Positions 36,663 through 46,668 are shown, counted from the first letter of the stretch. The stretch: DNA of 50,898 nucleotides from Gracilaria vermiculophylla (GCA_019155205.2 JAHNZQ020003146.1:575324-626221); one strand, 5' to 3'. A program made the numbers and translations. The notes: generated from the sequence alone by a model not told the origin.

Positions 36663-38951
36663 TTACTGATGGGGCAATGGCGATATCGGTGGGGGCGGCG
36701 GCGCACGCATACTCCTCGAACGCCTAGGTGGCGGTCCAAATGGCGGTGGTGGCGGTGGCTTCGGGACGACACCTGGCTGAATCGACGGCACTTGTATGCT
36801 CTTCACTTTCCTTGAGCTCCTCCTGAGTGAGGTGCGGCTGGAGGATTTATCATCCGCGAAACTATCTGCCAAAACAACATCGTTCTCTGAGAAGGCAAGC
36901 ATGGCGCTCTTCGGAACACCTCGAATTTGTGAGGCCATTGCATCCGCAACGGCTCTGGACTGGCGACGGGATGCTTCACGAAGTTCTTCACGATCTTTGA
37001 CCACTCGAGATGACATACGGCGAGAGGCTCTCGCGATGAAGCTTTCATCAGAGCCTGCGCTAAAGTCGCTCATGCTTCGGTCGTTAGGGGCCGAACTGTC
37101 CTCTACTACGGAAAGAGAGGCGTTGGCTCTGGGCATGGTCTGACTAGTTCGCGCCGCACCAGTCTGAACTGCTTCCGGACGCAGAAAGTCGGGGTGAGAG
37201 GCAGTTTCCTTCGGTGTAAAGTTGTGCGCGGAGATCGATCGAGCCATATTGATATGATTGTTAGAGTATGCTTCTGCTGACGGAGTGAAGTCATCGATGC
37301 GTTCATGGAGGCGAGGCAAAGACGAAGATGCGAACTTAACAGAATCGCGAGTCTTACGTAGAGCTGGAGCAAGCTTGGCTGGAACTTCGGGTCGCACTTC
37401 TTCGCGAGACAGCATGGCATCTCGCGGCACAGAATAACTAGGAGCGCGCAGCTTAGGCTCTATCACAGTGGGGGCGGCGGTATGGAAGCTGACTGTCTTG
37501 CGTTTCCCCGAAGATGCACGGCGCATTATACTCTGAGGCTGGTTGCTTGCCATTGTTTGCGATGGCGCTGGTGGTGGAAACGATTCGTCTGAATGAATGC
37601 GGTCGTGAGCGGCTTTGTGAACTATCCTCGGAATCTCCCGGGTCGGCGCAGGGTCGTTGGACATGATGGATCGCCTAGACTTTGACAGCGGAAACGGATC
37701 AATGGGCAATTCGGCCGGAGGCACACTCTCGTCAAGAAGTAAAGCTCCGTCCGAATCTGAACTCTCGGGGACGAATGGCTTGCTCTTTCGCTTAGAGCGC
37801 ACTCGATTGGACACAGAAGGAGAGGACGTATGCAGAGGAGATGGAGGAGCATAGGAGGGCAGCTCCGGTGCTCTAGACGGATAATTAGCCATGTGTACCA
37901 CCTTTTGCTTACCGACAGGAGGAACAGATATTATACCTGAAGAGGAGTCACCCTCGACGTCCTCATAGCGACGCACTGAGGATGAATCTTGTGGTCCCCA
38001 TGAATCGGTTGAGATAGCGGGAGAACCTGAGTGCTTGGCATGAAAGGCAGCGCTCATTCGCGGGACGGGAATGGGCTCTAGCAATTCCGGGGGCGTATTG
38101 TCCAGGTGCGGTCGGATGTGATCCTCAATGAAAGAGGAATCATGAGGGGCCTCAAAATCCGAACCCGGGGGAGACGGGAGGGTAGAATTTGTGACAGACG
38201 TCGGAATACGGGAAACAGACTCCGATGCAATAATATCCGACAAGGAGCCTGACGGTTGGGACTCTGTGCGCCTGTGAGCGGACGCTCTTCGTTTGCTGTG
38301 CTTCAAAGACTTTGCTGACTTGGAACGAATGCGGAATGAGCTCGGTTTCGGCTGGGCGTTTGAATTGTTCCGGCGGCTCTTTGACTTTAACTTGCTCTTG
38401 TGCTTGGACTTTGACGGACTAGAGGCAGCGTTTGAAGCAGAGGACTTTCGACGCGGGGAACGATGCGAGGCAGCGGATCGGTTGTGGTCAGCGTTTTCAT
38501 CGCGGCCGGCTGTGGTATCGTCACTGTCGGCGTAATTATCATCGGCTGTTGTCGGGGTCTCAACCTTGAGCGAAACCGGACGAGGAGGTTTGACGGGGAC
38601 ATTTGGAGCGGATGGCGAGGTTGGAAGAGCGGGTGGGTCGCTTTGAGCGTTGTATGCGGGGCCGCGGACGACGACGGTGTTCTGTTCGACAGAGGGTTGG
38701 CGGCGGGGGGACATAGATAGCGCTTGCGCTTCGCGTTGCTTCTCGACTAGCAAGCGGGCGCTTTGGGTGCGGGCGGCAAAGCGGTAAGGCTCGGCATGGG
38801 CATACTCGGGGTGCAGCTCGGGGATGGAGGTGGGGACGAAGTTGTCGTGGGGGGTTGGGTCTCGAGTCGGGCGGTTAGAAGATGGTTGGGTGTGGAGTCG
38901 AGGCGGGGAGTCTACAGCATTGGAGCGAGTGAAGCACGCGAAGAGGCGCAT
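36663..38951 (-). CDS. Large intrinsically disordered Ser/Pro-rich protein
   Basis: A 762-aa ORF, rich throughout in Ser, Pro, Arg and Asp, with no globular domain I recognise. The N-terminus MRLFACF has a Cys at position 6 in a hydrophobic and basic context that could be lipid-modified. Residues about 165-235 form a Lys/Arg/Ser-rich tract (KSKHKSKLKSKSRR, then KSLKHSKRRASAHRR), possibly a nuclear signal or phosphorylation-rich segment. Many R-x-x-S and SP sites suggest kinase control. A short helical stretch near 625-650 (VKDREELREASRRQSRAVAD) and poly-Pro at the C-terminus (PKPPPPPPFGPPP) look like protein-binding motifs of the SH3/WW/profilin type. It is a scaffold or cytoskeletal regulator at best guess. 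One exon; the coding bias is clear only in this frame. Confidence 0.65.
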   Translation of the reverse strand: MRLFACFTRSNAVDSPPRLHTQPSSNRPTRDPTPHDNFVPTSIPELHPEYAHAEPYRFAARTQSARLLVEKQREAQALSMSPRRQPSVEQNTVVVRGPAYNAQSDPPALPTSPSAPNVPVKPPRPVSLKVETPTTADDNYADSDDTTAGRDENADHNRSAASHRSPRRKSSASNAASSPSKSKHKSKLKSKSRRNNSNAQPKPSSFRIRSKSAKSLKHSKRRASAHRRTESQPSGSLSDIIASESVSRIPTSVTNSTLPSPPGSDFEAPHDSSFIEDHIRPHLDNTPPELLEPIPVPRMSAAFHAKHSGSPAISTDSWGPQDSSSVRRYEDVEGDSSSGIISVPPVGKQKVVHMANYPSRAPELPSYAPPSPLHTSSPSVSNRVRSKRKSKPFVPESSDSDGALLLDESVPPAELPIDPFPLSKSRRSIMSNDPAPTREIPRIVHKAAHDRIHSDESFPPPAPSQTMASNQPQSIMRRASSGKRKTVSFHTAAPTVIEPKLRAPSYSVPRDAMLSREEVRPEVPAKLAPALRKTRDSVKFASSSLPRLHERIDDFTPSAEAYSNNHINMARSISAHNFTPKETASHPDFLRPEAVQTGAARTSQTMPRANASLSVVEDSSAPNDRSMSDFSAGSDESFIARASRRMSSRVVKDREELREASRRQSRAVADAMASQIRGVPKSAMLAFSENDVVLADSFADDKSSSRTSLRRSSRKVKSIQVPSIQPGVVPKPPPPPPFGPPPRRSRSMRAPPPPPISPLPHQ

Positions 38952-39480
38952 GGCGAAGCACGAAGCGGGACTAGCGCTGAAGGTGGGGCATGGCGGGGGC
39001 GGAGGCAGCGTGATGTACGGAAGCGCCCGCAGCTACAGCGACGCGATTTAAGGCGAGCAGCAGCGCGATGCATACCGATCGTAACGGGCGCCCCGGGGGC
39101 ACCGAGGGGGGGGGGGCGCCGAGTGTGGCGCCGACGCGGCAGCCGTTACGGCTGGCGGCTCAGCGCCGCGGCGCGACATGAGCGCCGACGGTGGCGGCGG
39201 GCGTAGCGGCGAGCGCACATCGCGACGTCGTACCGTCTGATTCGGTGCGGCGTGTGAAACGGACGGGGCGCGGCGCGATGGTGGGACGCGCCGCGTTCGA
39301 GTGGCGATGCGCCGCTTGAAACGGCTCAATTGCGCGCTATGGCGCCAAAGGGCGCTGCCTCGCCGCCACGCCGCCACGCCGCCACGCCGCCACGTCGCCA
39401 CGCCGCCACGTCGCCACTGCGCCACGATGCAACTCGTGCGACACGTGGGGACGACCAAACGTGCGCGGTTTATTTTTCTC
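38952..39480. other. Intergenic with CGCCACGCC tandem repeat
   Basis: 530 bp between two minus-strand genes: promoter of the disordered-protein gene and 3' flank of the rubredoxin gene. A GGCGCCAAAG (E2F-like) site lies at 39341-39350. A tandem array follows at 39362-39424. Confidence 0.5.
39362..39424. repeat. CGCCACGCC-type tandem repeat
   Basis: About seven imperfect 9-bp copies (CGCCACGCC / CGCCACGTC) just downstream of the rubredoxin stop codon. Confidence 0.85.
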
Positions 39481-40017
39481 TCACAGATTGTTGGTGGCCC
39501 AGATGCCGAACAGCACAGTGGCGATGAGCCCCACAACCGAGAACAGCAGGATGGGGACGTTGGACGTGCCCGCCGTTTCGGCAATGTAGTCGCCCGCCTT
39601 CTTGGCGAAACGCCTCTTCGGCGCGTTGCACTGCGGGCACTTCCACGACGCCGGCAGGTCCTCGAACTTCACCTTGCGTCCCGGCTTGTACGTGTACCCG
39701 CAGTCCACGCAAATCCAGTCGCCCTGCCAGTACCGCGAGCTGTCGCTTCTCGATGAGCTCGTCTGCGCCTTCCCCTCCGCTTGCGCTTGCCCCTCCGCCT
39801 GCGCCGGCTTCTCTGGCGGCTTGGCGGACGACATCACCACCGCCGAGCGCGCGCGCTGCCGCCCGAGCCACGCCACCCCCGGCCGCGCCACGCACGCGTG
39901 GCGCCCCGCGCGCGTTCTGCGCGCCGCCAAACTCACCGGCGCAACAAATGCTGCTCTCGACTCGCCCATTGTTTCCGCGCTGAGCTGAGGCGCCCCCATT
40001 GTGCGCGTTCCGCTCAC
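39481..40017 (-). CDS. RBD1: Membrane-anchored plastid rubredoxin (RubA/RBD1 type)
   Basis: Small iron protein of the thylakoid membrane, known in cyanobacteria, algae and plants to be needed for photosystem assembly. The longest frame is 178 aa. The transit-like leader contains AAFVAPVSLAARRTRAG; Met at 39999 or 39969 may be the true start. A charged Gln/Ala-rich linker follows, then the rubredoxin fold with both Fe-binding knuckles intact: C103-x2-C106 (CVDCGYTY) and C127-x2-C130 (CPQCNAP), with the typical W-ICxDCGYxY and LPxSWKCP spacing. A single C-terminal helix (about 154-173, PILLFSVVGLIATVLFGIWA) anchors it, as in the photosynthetic family. The gene shares its promoter side with the membrane-protein gene at 40443. 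It is the strongest sign of a photosynthetic host. Confidence 0.9.
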   Translation of the reverse strand: MSGTRTMGAPQLSAETMGESRAAFVAPVSLAARRTRAGRHACVARPGVAWLGRQRARSAVVMSSAKPPEKPAQAEGQAQAEGKAQTSSSRSDSSRYWQGDWICVDCGYTYKPGRKVKFEDLPASWKCPQCNAPKRRFAKKAGDYIAETAGTSNVPILLFSVVGLIATVLFGIWATNNL

Positions 40018-40442
40018 CGTCCTGATCCTCCGACTGAACGCGTCAGCGCTCCGCCACGCCGCGCGCCGTCTTCACTGGGCGCGTTTCCGCTTTCAAGCTC
40101 TCGCACGGCGAGATCTGCCGCCGAACCCGGCCAAAATGCAGCCGCCGCCCCGCCCCGCGCCACTTGCGCCGCGCTCAGTGGCCCGTTGCAGCTGCGAGGC
40201 GCAATGCGCCCTGGCGCCAGTGCGTGTTGCGCACGCGCTTTGCTTCGTGTTTTCGTCGCCTGTACGTGTCAGCGCTGCACTGCGCGAGGAGCAATAGCGC
40301 GTGCTCGTCTTCACCCACATGCATCCTCCCCTCCGCCGTCGCCACGCAGCCGTTGCCGTCGTGCCTCCCTCTTCGTACAGCCGTTCCGTCGCGGCGGCCC
40401 CTGCTTCAATCGACCTGCCTCGGCCCCGCCCATTGCTGCTCT
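40018..40442. promoter_or_regulatory. Divergent promoter region, rubredoxin / membrane protein
   Basis: 425 bp of GC-rich DNA between the two starts. The plus-strand frame is open from 40164, but the upstream residues are Arg/Ser-rich and unlike the paralogue, so I treat them as untranslated. No TATA box seen. Confidence 0.45.
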
Positions 40443-42128
40443 ATGCAGCTTCGCGTCTCTGCGAAGCCTTCCGCCTTGGCCGTCGTCATCGGCGTCATTG
40501 AGCTGCTTCTCAGCGAATTCTTCAAGTTTACTTCCGACGCTGCCGCGGCGTGGCACCGCCGTAGAAAGCTCTACCGCACCGGCCGCTTTCGCATACGCTC
40601 CAATCCCTTCTTGCGCAATCCAGACACGTTCTTCTCCTCTGCACTCCTGGCTGTGCTGCTCGCCCTCACACTCGTGCTCGAGCTGTCAATCAGTTCCGCT
40701 ACCTTTCCAGACTCTTCACGCGTTCCACGTTCCCACAATATTCGATGCTTTGGCCCAAAACGCGAAACGCGCTACTTTAACAAGCATGGCCCCCGGACAA
40801 GCGAACTTGGCGACGACAGAGTCGCTGCCTATGTTACCCAGGCAAACTGTCGCGACAGCTTGATCGACCTTTCCATCCAAGGGCCCGCGGCATTGGGCCA
40901 AGGCTACCCCGGCTGCTTACCACCGTTCGAGTCGCAAGCTGTGGATGTCGTCCTTGCAATTCAGGGAGGCGCTGTAGGCTTCGTTGCAAACAGCGAGGCT
41001 GGCGATCCTCATCTCGACTACGGCATTGAGCGGGATGGAGAAATTGCTGCTCCGGATATGGGCGAAGAGCTTGCTGGGACAAGTTTTTGGCACGTCATGA
41101 TGCGCTCGAAGGGTGGGAGTGTTGCGTTCTGGACGTTTGGCGAGCAGAACGCTTCCCAGCGCATTGCGTCTAATCTGGGCATTCCAACGCATTTTCTCGA
41201 GGACTCACCGCAGTCTTTCGACGCTGAGAGTGTGGCTAACGTCAGCTGTTTCAGCAATTCACTGACGTGTTTTCTAGAGGCAGGCCGACAGGCGTTGGCT
41301 GCTACGGCGGTGCTGCGCAAATACGAAGAAGACAACCTGGGCGTCTTAGTCTCAAGTCTGAAAGATGTTCAGTCTTCACTCTGCATATTCGAATCGCGAA
41401 TGCAAGTGGAGGTTTCTTGGGTTTATCTTAACTTGTTCATTCCGGAAGTGGAGCGAAATGGACGAAACGGACCAACGATAACGCGTTTGAAGATAAAGGG
41501 CAACGCCCGATGCCTACCGCGACTACCACGGCAGTCAGCGCGCATGTATCTCGACAGCATGGAGCGCATTGACTTGAATGAAACGATGAATGCCACCGAA
41601 GAGGCGACATTCGACAACATGCGCGACGTGCTTCAGAAAGCGGCGGTGATAACAGGCTTGAAAACGCTGCCTGGAGAGGGTGTGCCTTGCCAGCCGAAAG
41701 GCGTGGTGAACGGAAGCACGGTTGGCACAGCAGAACTTGTGGCCACTTTGGTGTTTTCTGCTGTGCTACTGGTGACGGCTGTCATTCTTATGGCTTCAAG
41801 TGTAGTGGCGCACTGTACTTGTCCAATTCGGACCGACCCATTCAACGCACTTTGGCCGGTGCAGTTGCTGGTTGAGCAGAGAGGGACCAATGACGACGAG
41901 TTGCGAGATGCATGCGAGCCACGGGGCGGGTCGGATTCGCGAGACACGGCCGAGTCGGCTACCCTCGCACGCGACATTTTCAGCAACGCCGAAGACCTGT
42001 GGGTAGGCGTCTCCGCCCAAGATGGCTCTGTGCGGCTAACGGCGCACACGTCGCAGACTGCCACGCTCGCAACACCTGGCCGTGGCAGCAGGGACGCCGC
42101 ACATTCCCGGAGCACGACATCGAGCTGA
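40443..42128 (+). CDS. Unrecognised membrane protein, tandem family member 1
   Basis: 561 aa from ATG 40443, chosen because MQLRVSAKPSALAVVIGVIE aligns with the start of the next gene's product. Hydrophobic helices lie at about 9-28 and 63-82 at the N-terminus and about 440-465 near the C-terminus. Between them is a domain of about 350 residues with several Cys and N-x-S/T sites, likely exposed outside the cytosol. Shared with the neighbour: RYF-x-GP-TSE, an ANCRDSL/AGCMNSL segment, YPGCLPPF/YPKCTMPF, GTSFWHV/GNSFLGV, the Cys pair in the NVSCFSNSLTCFLE region, SSLCIFE/STVCLFE, and after the last helix DPFNALWP/DPLTPLWP and DLWVGVSAQDG/DVFVGVVEKDG. The C-terminal tail is Ser/Thr-rich. I know no family. 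A receptor, transporter accessory or cell-surface role is open. Confidence 0.75.
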   Translation: MQLRVSAKPSALAVVIGVIELLLSEFFKFTSDAAAAWHRRRKLYRTGRFRIRSNPFLRNPDTFFSSALLAVLLALTLVLELSISSATFPDSSRVPRSHNIRCFGPKRETRYFNKHGPRTSELGDDRVAAYVTQANCRDSLIDLSIQGPAALGQGYPGCLPPFESQAVDVVLAIQGGAVGFVANSEAGDPHLDYGIERDGEIAAPDMGEELAGTSFWHVMMRSKGGSVAFWTFGEQNASQRIASNLGIPTHFLEDSPQSFDAESVANVSCFSNSLTCFLEAGRQALAATAVLRKYEEDNLGVLVSSLKDVQSSLCIFESRMQVEVSWVYLNLFIPEVERNGRNGPTITRLKIKGNARCLPRLPRQSARMYLDSMERIDLNETMNATEEATFDNMRDVLQKAAVITGLKTLPGEGVPCQPKGVVNGSTVGTAELVATLVFSAVLLVTAVILMASSVVAHCTCPIRTDPFNALWPVQLLVEQRGTNDDELRDACEPRGGSDSRDTAESATLARDIFSNAEDLWVGVSAQDGSVRLTAHTSQTATLATPGRGSRDAAHSRSTTSS

Positions 42129-42330
42129 GTATGCTCTGCTGATCAGTCATGGAGATGCTCTGAAGCCATTGTCGCGAACTAGATAGACATTTGTAACCTC
42201 AACATTGGGCTTTGGCATCAATTCCATGGGTGATGGCGTGTGTTGCATGTAATACTGTATCTTACGGAAAGTGTTATTCAGTCCTACATCAAAATCAGAA
42301 CACCGTTCGTGTTCAACAGACCCACGCCTT

Positions 42331-43860
42331 ATGGTACTAGTTCCAACCTCCCCTGGCACACTCGCCGTGCTGATGGGGGTTGTGGAGCTGTTCATCCTTG
42401 AGTCGTTTCGATTCTTAGTAAGCATGGCTCTGGCTGCGAATCGCAGTCTACGACTCACCCGTTTCGGCAAGCTGCATTTGGTATCTGCCGCACGCCAAAA
42501 TGATCGCTGGCAGATATATGTCTCAGTCATTTCTGTTATGCTCGTGGTTGTTCTCATTGTTCTTGAGTTATCAATTGACGGTGTGCCCATGCCAAGTACA
42601 GGCTCTCCCATCCAAGCTATGTGCTACGCCCCTGATAGACTGACGAGGTACACCGGCGGATTTGGCCCCTATACATCAGAAGCTGACGATACTCGATTCC
42701 CAGTATATCTTGAGAAAGCAGGCTGTATGAATTCGCTGCTCAGCACAGCTCTGAGCGGCACTGGGGGCTTACGGATTGGCTATCCGAAATGCACTATGCC
42801 CTTTGACAAACCAAAGCAGCGTTCATTTGTTTCTGATTTTCGAGGTTGTGGCGTCGGATTCGTCGGGGAGAGCGAAAGTGGGGACTTTCATTGCGATGTG
42901 TTACCTACGGGAGTTGCCAATCAATCGATGCTTGCAGGAAACAGCTTCCTGGGTGTCTTTGAAAGCGGGCGTAACTCCTCTTCCCTTTTCAAGTTTAACG
43001 CCATCGCCAATCAGCGATATCTGTCAAACGCCCGCGTTCCACATTCCTGGATGCTGAACAACACTGAGCAGTCCGTATCAGTTGATTGCCGCGACCTCAG
43101 TCTCGAGTGCAACGAACTTTCACGTGAGCGTGCGAGCAGCGCCGCGAAGTCTGTCCACACGAGCAGAGCCTCCTTTGGTATTTACATTCAGGCACTGCAG
43201 AATGGGAACTCAACCGTGTGCTTATTTGAGAACGGAATGCGTTCGCAAGCGTGGTGGCTGGAGATGGATCAGAGACTGCCAGGTGCAGATGAACGAACAA
43301 GACGATCCGGTCCAATTTTAACAGGTTTTCAAGTGAGTGGTGAGGCTAGATGCGTTTTGAATCTAGATTCGTTGACTGCTCGGCTGCACTATGATGCCAC
43401 AGAGTTCGCATCATCTCTCCCAGAGGGAAATATCCTAAACTGGATACAGCGGCATGTGGTAGCCACTGGAATTAAAACGCCCTTCGCAAGTTCAAGACAA
43501 TGCGATGTTGTTGCCGTGATTGAGGGTAGCTCCATGGATCTGGGATGGTTTATTGCTACATGCATCTTGAGCTGTGCTGTGATGTTGTTTTCAGTAGCAG
43601 CTCTCATGCACGTACTTTATGTGAGGTTGTGGTGCAAGTTGAAGAAAGACCCTCTTACGCCATTGTGGCCGATTCGCGAAGTCATTCGCATGCGCGAAGC
43701 TGAAAGACATGCGACACATGCACCACTCGTGGCGCACGGAGACGTGTTTGTCGGCGTGGTAGAGAAGGACGGGGTTGCATCGTTTGATGTATACGCGAAC
43801 GACAACTTTGAGGCGGTTCGTTGCTCAAAGAAGCCATTCATGCCACTCTTTCCTGGATAA
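42331..43860 (+). CDS. Unrecognised membrane protein, tandem family member 2
   Basis: 509 aa from ATG 42331 (the frame is open from 42271; this start matches the paralogue's). Same architecture as the gene 200 bp upstream: N-terminal helices at about 9-28 and 65-86 (VISVMLVVVLIVLELSI), a Cys-containing domain of about 330 residues with several N-x-S/T sites, a third helix near 410-435 (WFIATCILSCAVMLFSVAAL), then the shared DPLTPLWPIREVI and VGVVEKDGV motifs. The tail is about 40 residues shorter. Overall identity by eye is low to moderate, with conserved Cys and motif order, so the duplication is not recent. There are no frameshifts or stops; both copies look functional. Confidence 0.75.
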   Translation: MVLVPTSPGTLAVLMGVVELFILESFRFLVSMALAANRSLRLTRFGKLHLVSAARQNDRWQIYVSVISVMLVVVLIVLELSIDGVPMPSTGSPIQAMCYAPDRLTRYTGGFGPYTSEADDTRFPVYLEKAGCMNSLLSTALSGTGGLRIGYPKCTMPFDKPKQRSFVSDFRGCGVGFVGESESGDFHCDVLPTGVANQSMLAGNSFLGVFESGRNSSSLFKFNAIANQRYLSNARVPHSWMLNNTEQSVSVDCRDLSLECNELSRERASSAAKSVHTSRASFGIYIQALQNGNSTVCLFENGMRSQAWWLEMDQRLPGADERTRRSGPILTGFQVSGEARCVLNLDSLTARLHYDATEFASSLPEGNILNWIQRHVVATGIKTPFASSRQCDVVAVIEGSSMDLGWFIATCILSCAVMLFSVAALMHVLYVRLWCKLKKDPLTPLWPIREVIRMREAERHATHAPLVAHGDVFVGVVEKDGVASFDVYANDNFEAVRCSKKPFMPLFPG

Positions 43861-44720
43861 ACCTTACACAGTAATCTTGTGGTGTATGGGACCCCGCGGC
43901 TGAAGCCAAAAAAAGCACGTCGTCGCCGGCCTCGCATCGTCGCCAATAAACTTTTAGAGCGCAACATTAGGCCATTTCTACACATGGACATTTTACAATC
44001 ATTATTGTCCAATAGACCCAGAATCTTGGGGAATTCCCATTTTCTAGGACAACTTCCGAACTGTCCAAAATCCCGATGATACTGGGCGCGTTCAAATGCG
44101 ACCCCAACTTTTAGCCCAGGCTTTGACCAACCTCGCGCTTCTCCCCTATCACACTTGAGCGCCTTTCTTATCTTGTAAAATACAGTACAACCCTCTTGCT
44201 CTATTCGGAGCCCACACACTTTCCACAGTCTCGTTCTTTCCGCCGTCAAAGTCTCGGCATCCCGCGTTTGCAACCAACATAAACAGAATATGAACTGCAA
44301 TCAACACCATGCTCTTGCACTTTCTATCGCCATGGCCGTGCAAAATGAATATGAGAGAATTGAATACTTTGTCTCCTCCGCCGTGCACAATAATAATACC
44401 GTTGCAGCTGCTACAATTTCAAATCGTGACAACCGCAAAAGCCACAAAAGGCGTCTTTGGCAGCGAAAGAGAAACTGTGTCAGAAAGTAATTCGACTATG
44501 CAGTTAGTACTGATTTCATGGGGTGCGCTTTATGGAAGGCTAACTTTTGAATACCGTACACCCTATTTTGACGTATTTCGGAGGAATTTTGAAGCGTATT
44601 ACAGAAACATACAACAATGTTTCGTCCGGCATTGGCAACTGAAATCAAAATAGCCCCATTTTTGCTCTACACAGGTGGTGCAACTTGCGAACGAGCTGCA
44701 GCACAGCTTGGAATAGGTTC
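43861..44720. other. Intergenic, transition to repeat-rich DNA
   Basis: 860 bp with short ORFs on both strands and no recognised gene. Composition becomes AT-richer toward the repeat at 44721. Confidence 0.5.
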
Positions 44721-44931
44721 TGTGGTACTGTCAGTCCTTCTCTCGAGGTAGTAAAGCACAACGTCCGTTAGGAGTTTTTGTTGACTCCAAAGGCGCGTAT
44801 TCCTAAAGGTGGTCTCTGGTATCCGCTGTCGTGAGCCGGGAGAACTTTGAAAGGGGATCCGCAAACACCAAGTAGAGGGGGAGGTTCACTGGGCGGACAA
44901 TGCTCCTACAGGCGCTGCTATTATGCTACTT
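44721..44931 (+). repeat. Dispersed edge repeat, copy B
   Basis: Starts TGTGGTACTGTCAG and follows copies C and D through the GTCCGTTAGGAGTTTTTG and GGGCGGACAATGCTCCTACA blocks, with scattered substitutions. It lies beside the Harbinger-like remnant. Confidence 0.85.
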
Positions 44932-45124
44932 TGGGATCGGCGGATTAGAAACCTGCGTTGATCGACAAGAGACTCCAACCGCAAAAGTAGATGAAGACTC
45001 AAGGGTGCTTGTCTTTTTCTTTCCCGGAGGTGGAGCTCAACCGGCAGATTAAGTATCCAGCCGGGAGCCCGCCTTGGCAGGTCTCGCTACCGTACTAATT
45101 ACCTGCATAAACTTTCTAAAATAA

Positions 45125-46090
45125 ATAATAATTCTACCGTACCTCAAGGATACTGTAGCGCACGTGGGCGGGATTATGCACCACGTGGCCCAGCTAATAA
45201 AATACGAGCCCTCCTTAGGAATATTATACCTTAAGGCCAAACCACCATATTTCCGTAGGAGCCACTGTACTACAGGTTCAAGCATGGTCTGTGCCTCTGT
45301 TGGATGCGATAATATGTGTATAGCAAGAAAATATAAGAAGCAAATATCATTTCCAACAACAGAAACGCAGATGGCTATTGTCATGAAAGGATACCAAGAG
45401 CTGAATGGGCTCCCGTACTGAGTGAGAGCAATTGATGGAACGCACATAAAATGGCCGGCTTGTTCGGAAGAACAATATTGTGAATATCGTTACTACAACG
45501 GCCACCCAAATGTGGTTTTGTTCTCTGTTTTTAGGGCTGACCGCAAGTTTATCTACGTCGATATTGGAAAGCCAGGGGTTCTTGGAGATTCCACAACCTA
45601 TGAACGATCTGTTATGAAGCATAATATATGTAGGGAAATGTGGCTAGGACCAGAAATACCAGAGTTCGTTATTACGAACGTCAATGTCAGGCCGTATTTG
45701 ATCGGTGATTGCGCTTTTCAATTAAGTTCTACCATGATGAAGAGCTGTAATGAGAATGAGAAATGGGCGAATCCTGTTCTTAGGACATGGGACAAGGTAG
45801 TTGGGAAAACTCGAAAACCAGTCGAATGTGCCTTCGGAATGGTGAAACACAGGTTTACTGTCTTAAAAGATGGAATCAAGATGCATTATAAATGCGATAT
45901 TGTTTATTTCATATTAACCTGCGTCATACACCACAACATGTGTGTAAATGATGGTGATTGTGAAGACGAGTATCTTCCTCCCGATGAAGTCAAAGATCCG
46001 CACGCGGTAGTCACAGCCGAAACTGTAGCTGGGAAAAAGCAAAGAGATGAACTTCTTTATTATATCACTAACGGCTGCAGTGCAGACTAG
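45125..46090 (+). pseudogene. PIF/Harbinger-type transposase, interrupted
   Basis: DDE nuclease (DDE_Tnp_4 type). Visible blocks: FPTTETQM, a helix ending ELNGLPY, the first catalytic Asp in AIDGTHI, Y-x-GHPNVVLFSVFRADRKF, the second Asp in IGDCAF, and the final Glu in RKPVECAFGMVKHRF, then a helical tail. An in-frame TGA at 45419-45421, two codons before the DGTHI region, breaks the frame. No Met start is visible upstream, where the frame runs into TAA near 45120. The catalytic triad itself is intact, so decay is moderate. The partner Myb-like gene lies convergently 10 bp away. Confidence 0.8.
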
Positions 46091-46100
46091 TAACCATATG

Positions 46101-46668
46101 TTAGAACTTGTCCACGAGGCGTTCGAAAACAGAACGGATTTTCTCTAGCTCATCATTGCACCGTCTCATCTCACTTATAAAAGACGCCGTGGTGGCTTCC
46201 TGCTGCTTCATTATTTCAGCAAGAACATTTTCATTGGAAAGTTTCATGCGTTTGCGAGTGCTCCATTGGGTACGCTCAGCAGTTTTACTACCGTCGTCAG
46301 TAGAATATAGAGCTGGGGGATCGTAGCGAGCTTATTCGCTTTCGAGTTCGTGCATCTTGTCAAAAAAATCCGGTTTATTGATGCGTAAGCTGGTGGATTG
46401 GATGACGGTTTCGAGACTGCCGTCGATTCAAAAGGTTTTTGTTTCCCATTGGTTTGTGGTACTGGTTTGAAACTGTTATTGTATAGACGAGTTACTTTTT
46501 CCATGAATATATCTCCCTTTTGTTCAGCTACATGTATTGCGTTCTCACTAGCTGATATTAAAGCTTGAGCTATACCATTGTCTTCAGCTGGTGTGAAGCC
46601 AGCGCCTCTGGGATTTTTTTCCTGTTGGGTAGTGAGCTGGTGCTGGATAGAGTTCGTGTTTTATCCAT
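46101..46668 (-). pseudogene. Harbinger Myb/SANT-like partner protein, broken
   Basis: PIF/Harbinger elements carry a second protein with a Myb/trihelix-like domain that brings the transposase to DNA. The N-terminal part reads PRGAGFTPAEDNGIAQALIS and continues to QKGDIFMEKVTRLYN, the typical start of that domain. Downstream the frame shifts at a T7 run (about 46360), continues DKMHELESE, hits TAA near 46333, then reads DPPALYSTDDGSKTAERTQW and the coiled-coil end ILAEIMKQQEATTASF-type tail to TAA at 46101. The 5' end near ATG 46668 also seems shifted. Clearly inactive. Confidence 0.7.

Noticed and set aside
43617..44300. 227-codon minus-strand ORF over the end of membrane protein 2
   Set aside because: About a third of it is antisense to a supported gene and the rest is without features.
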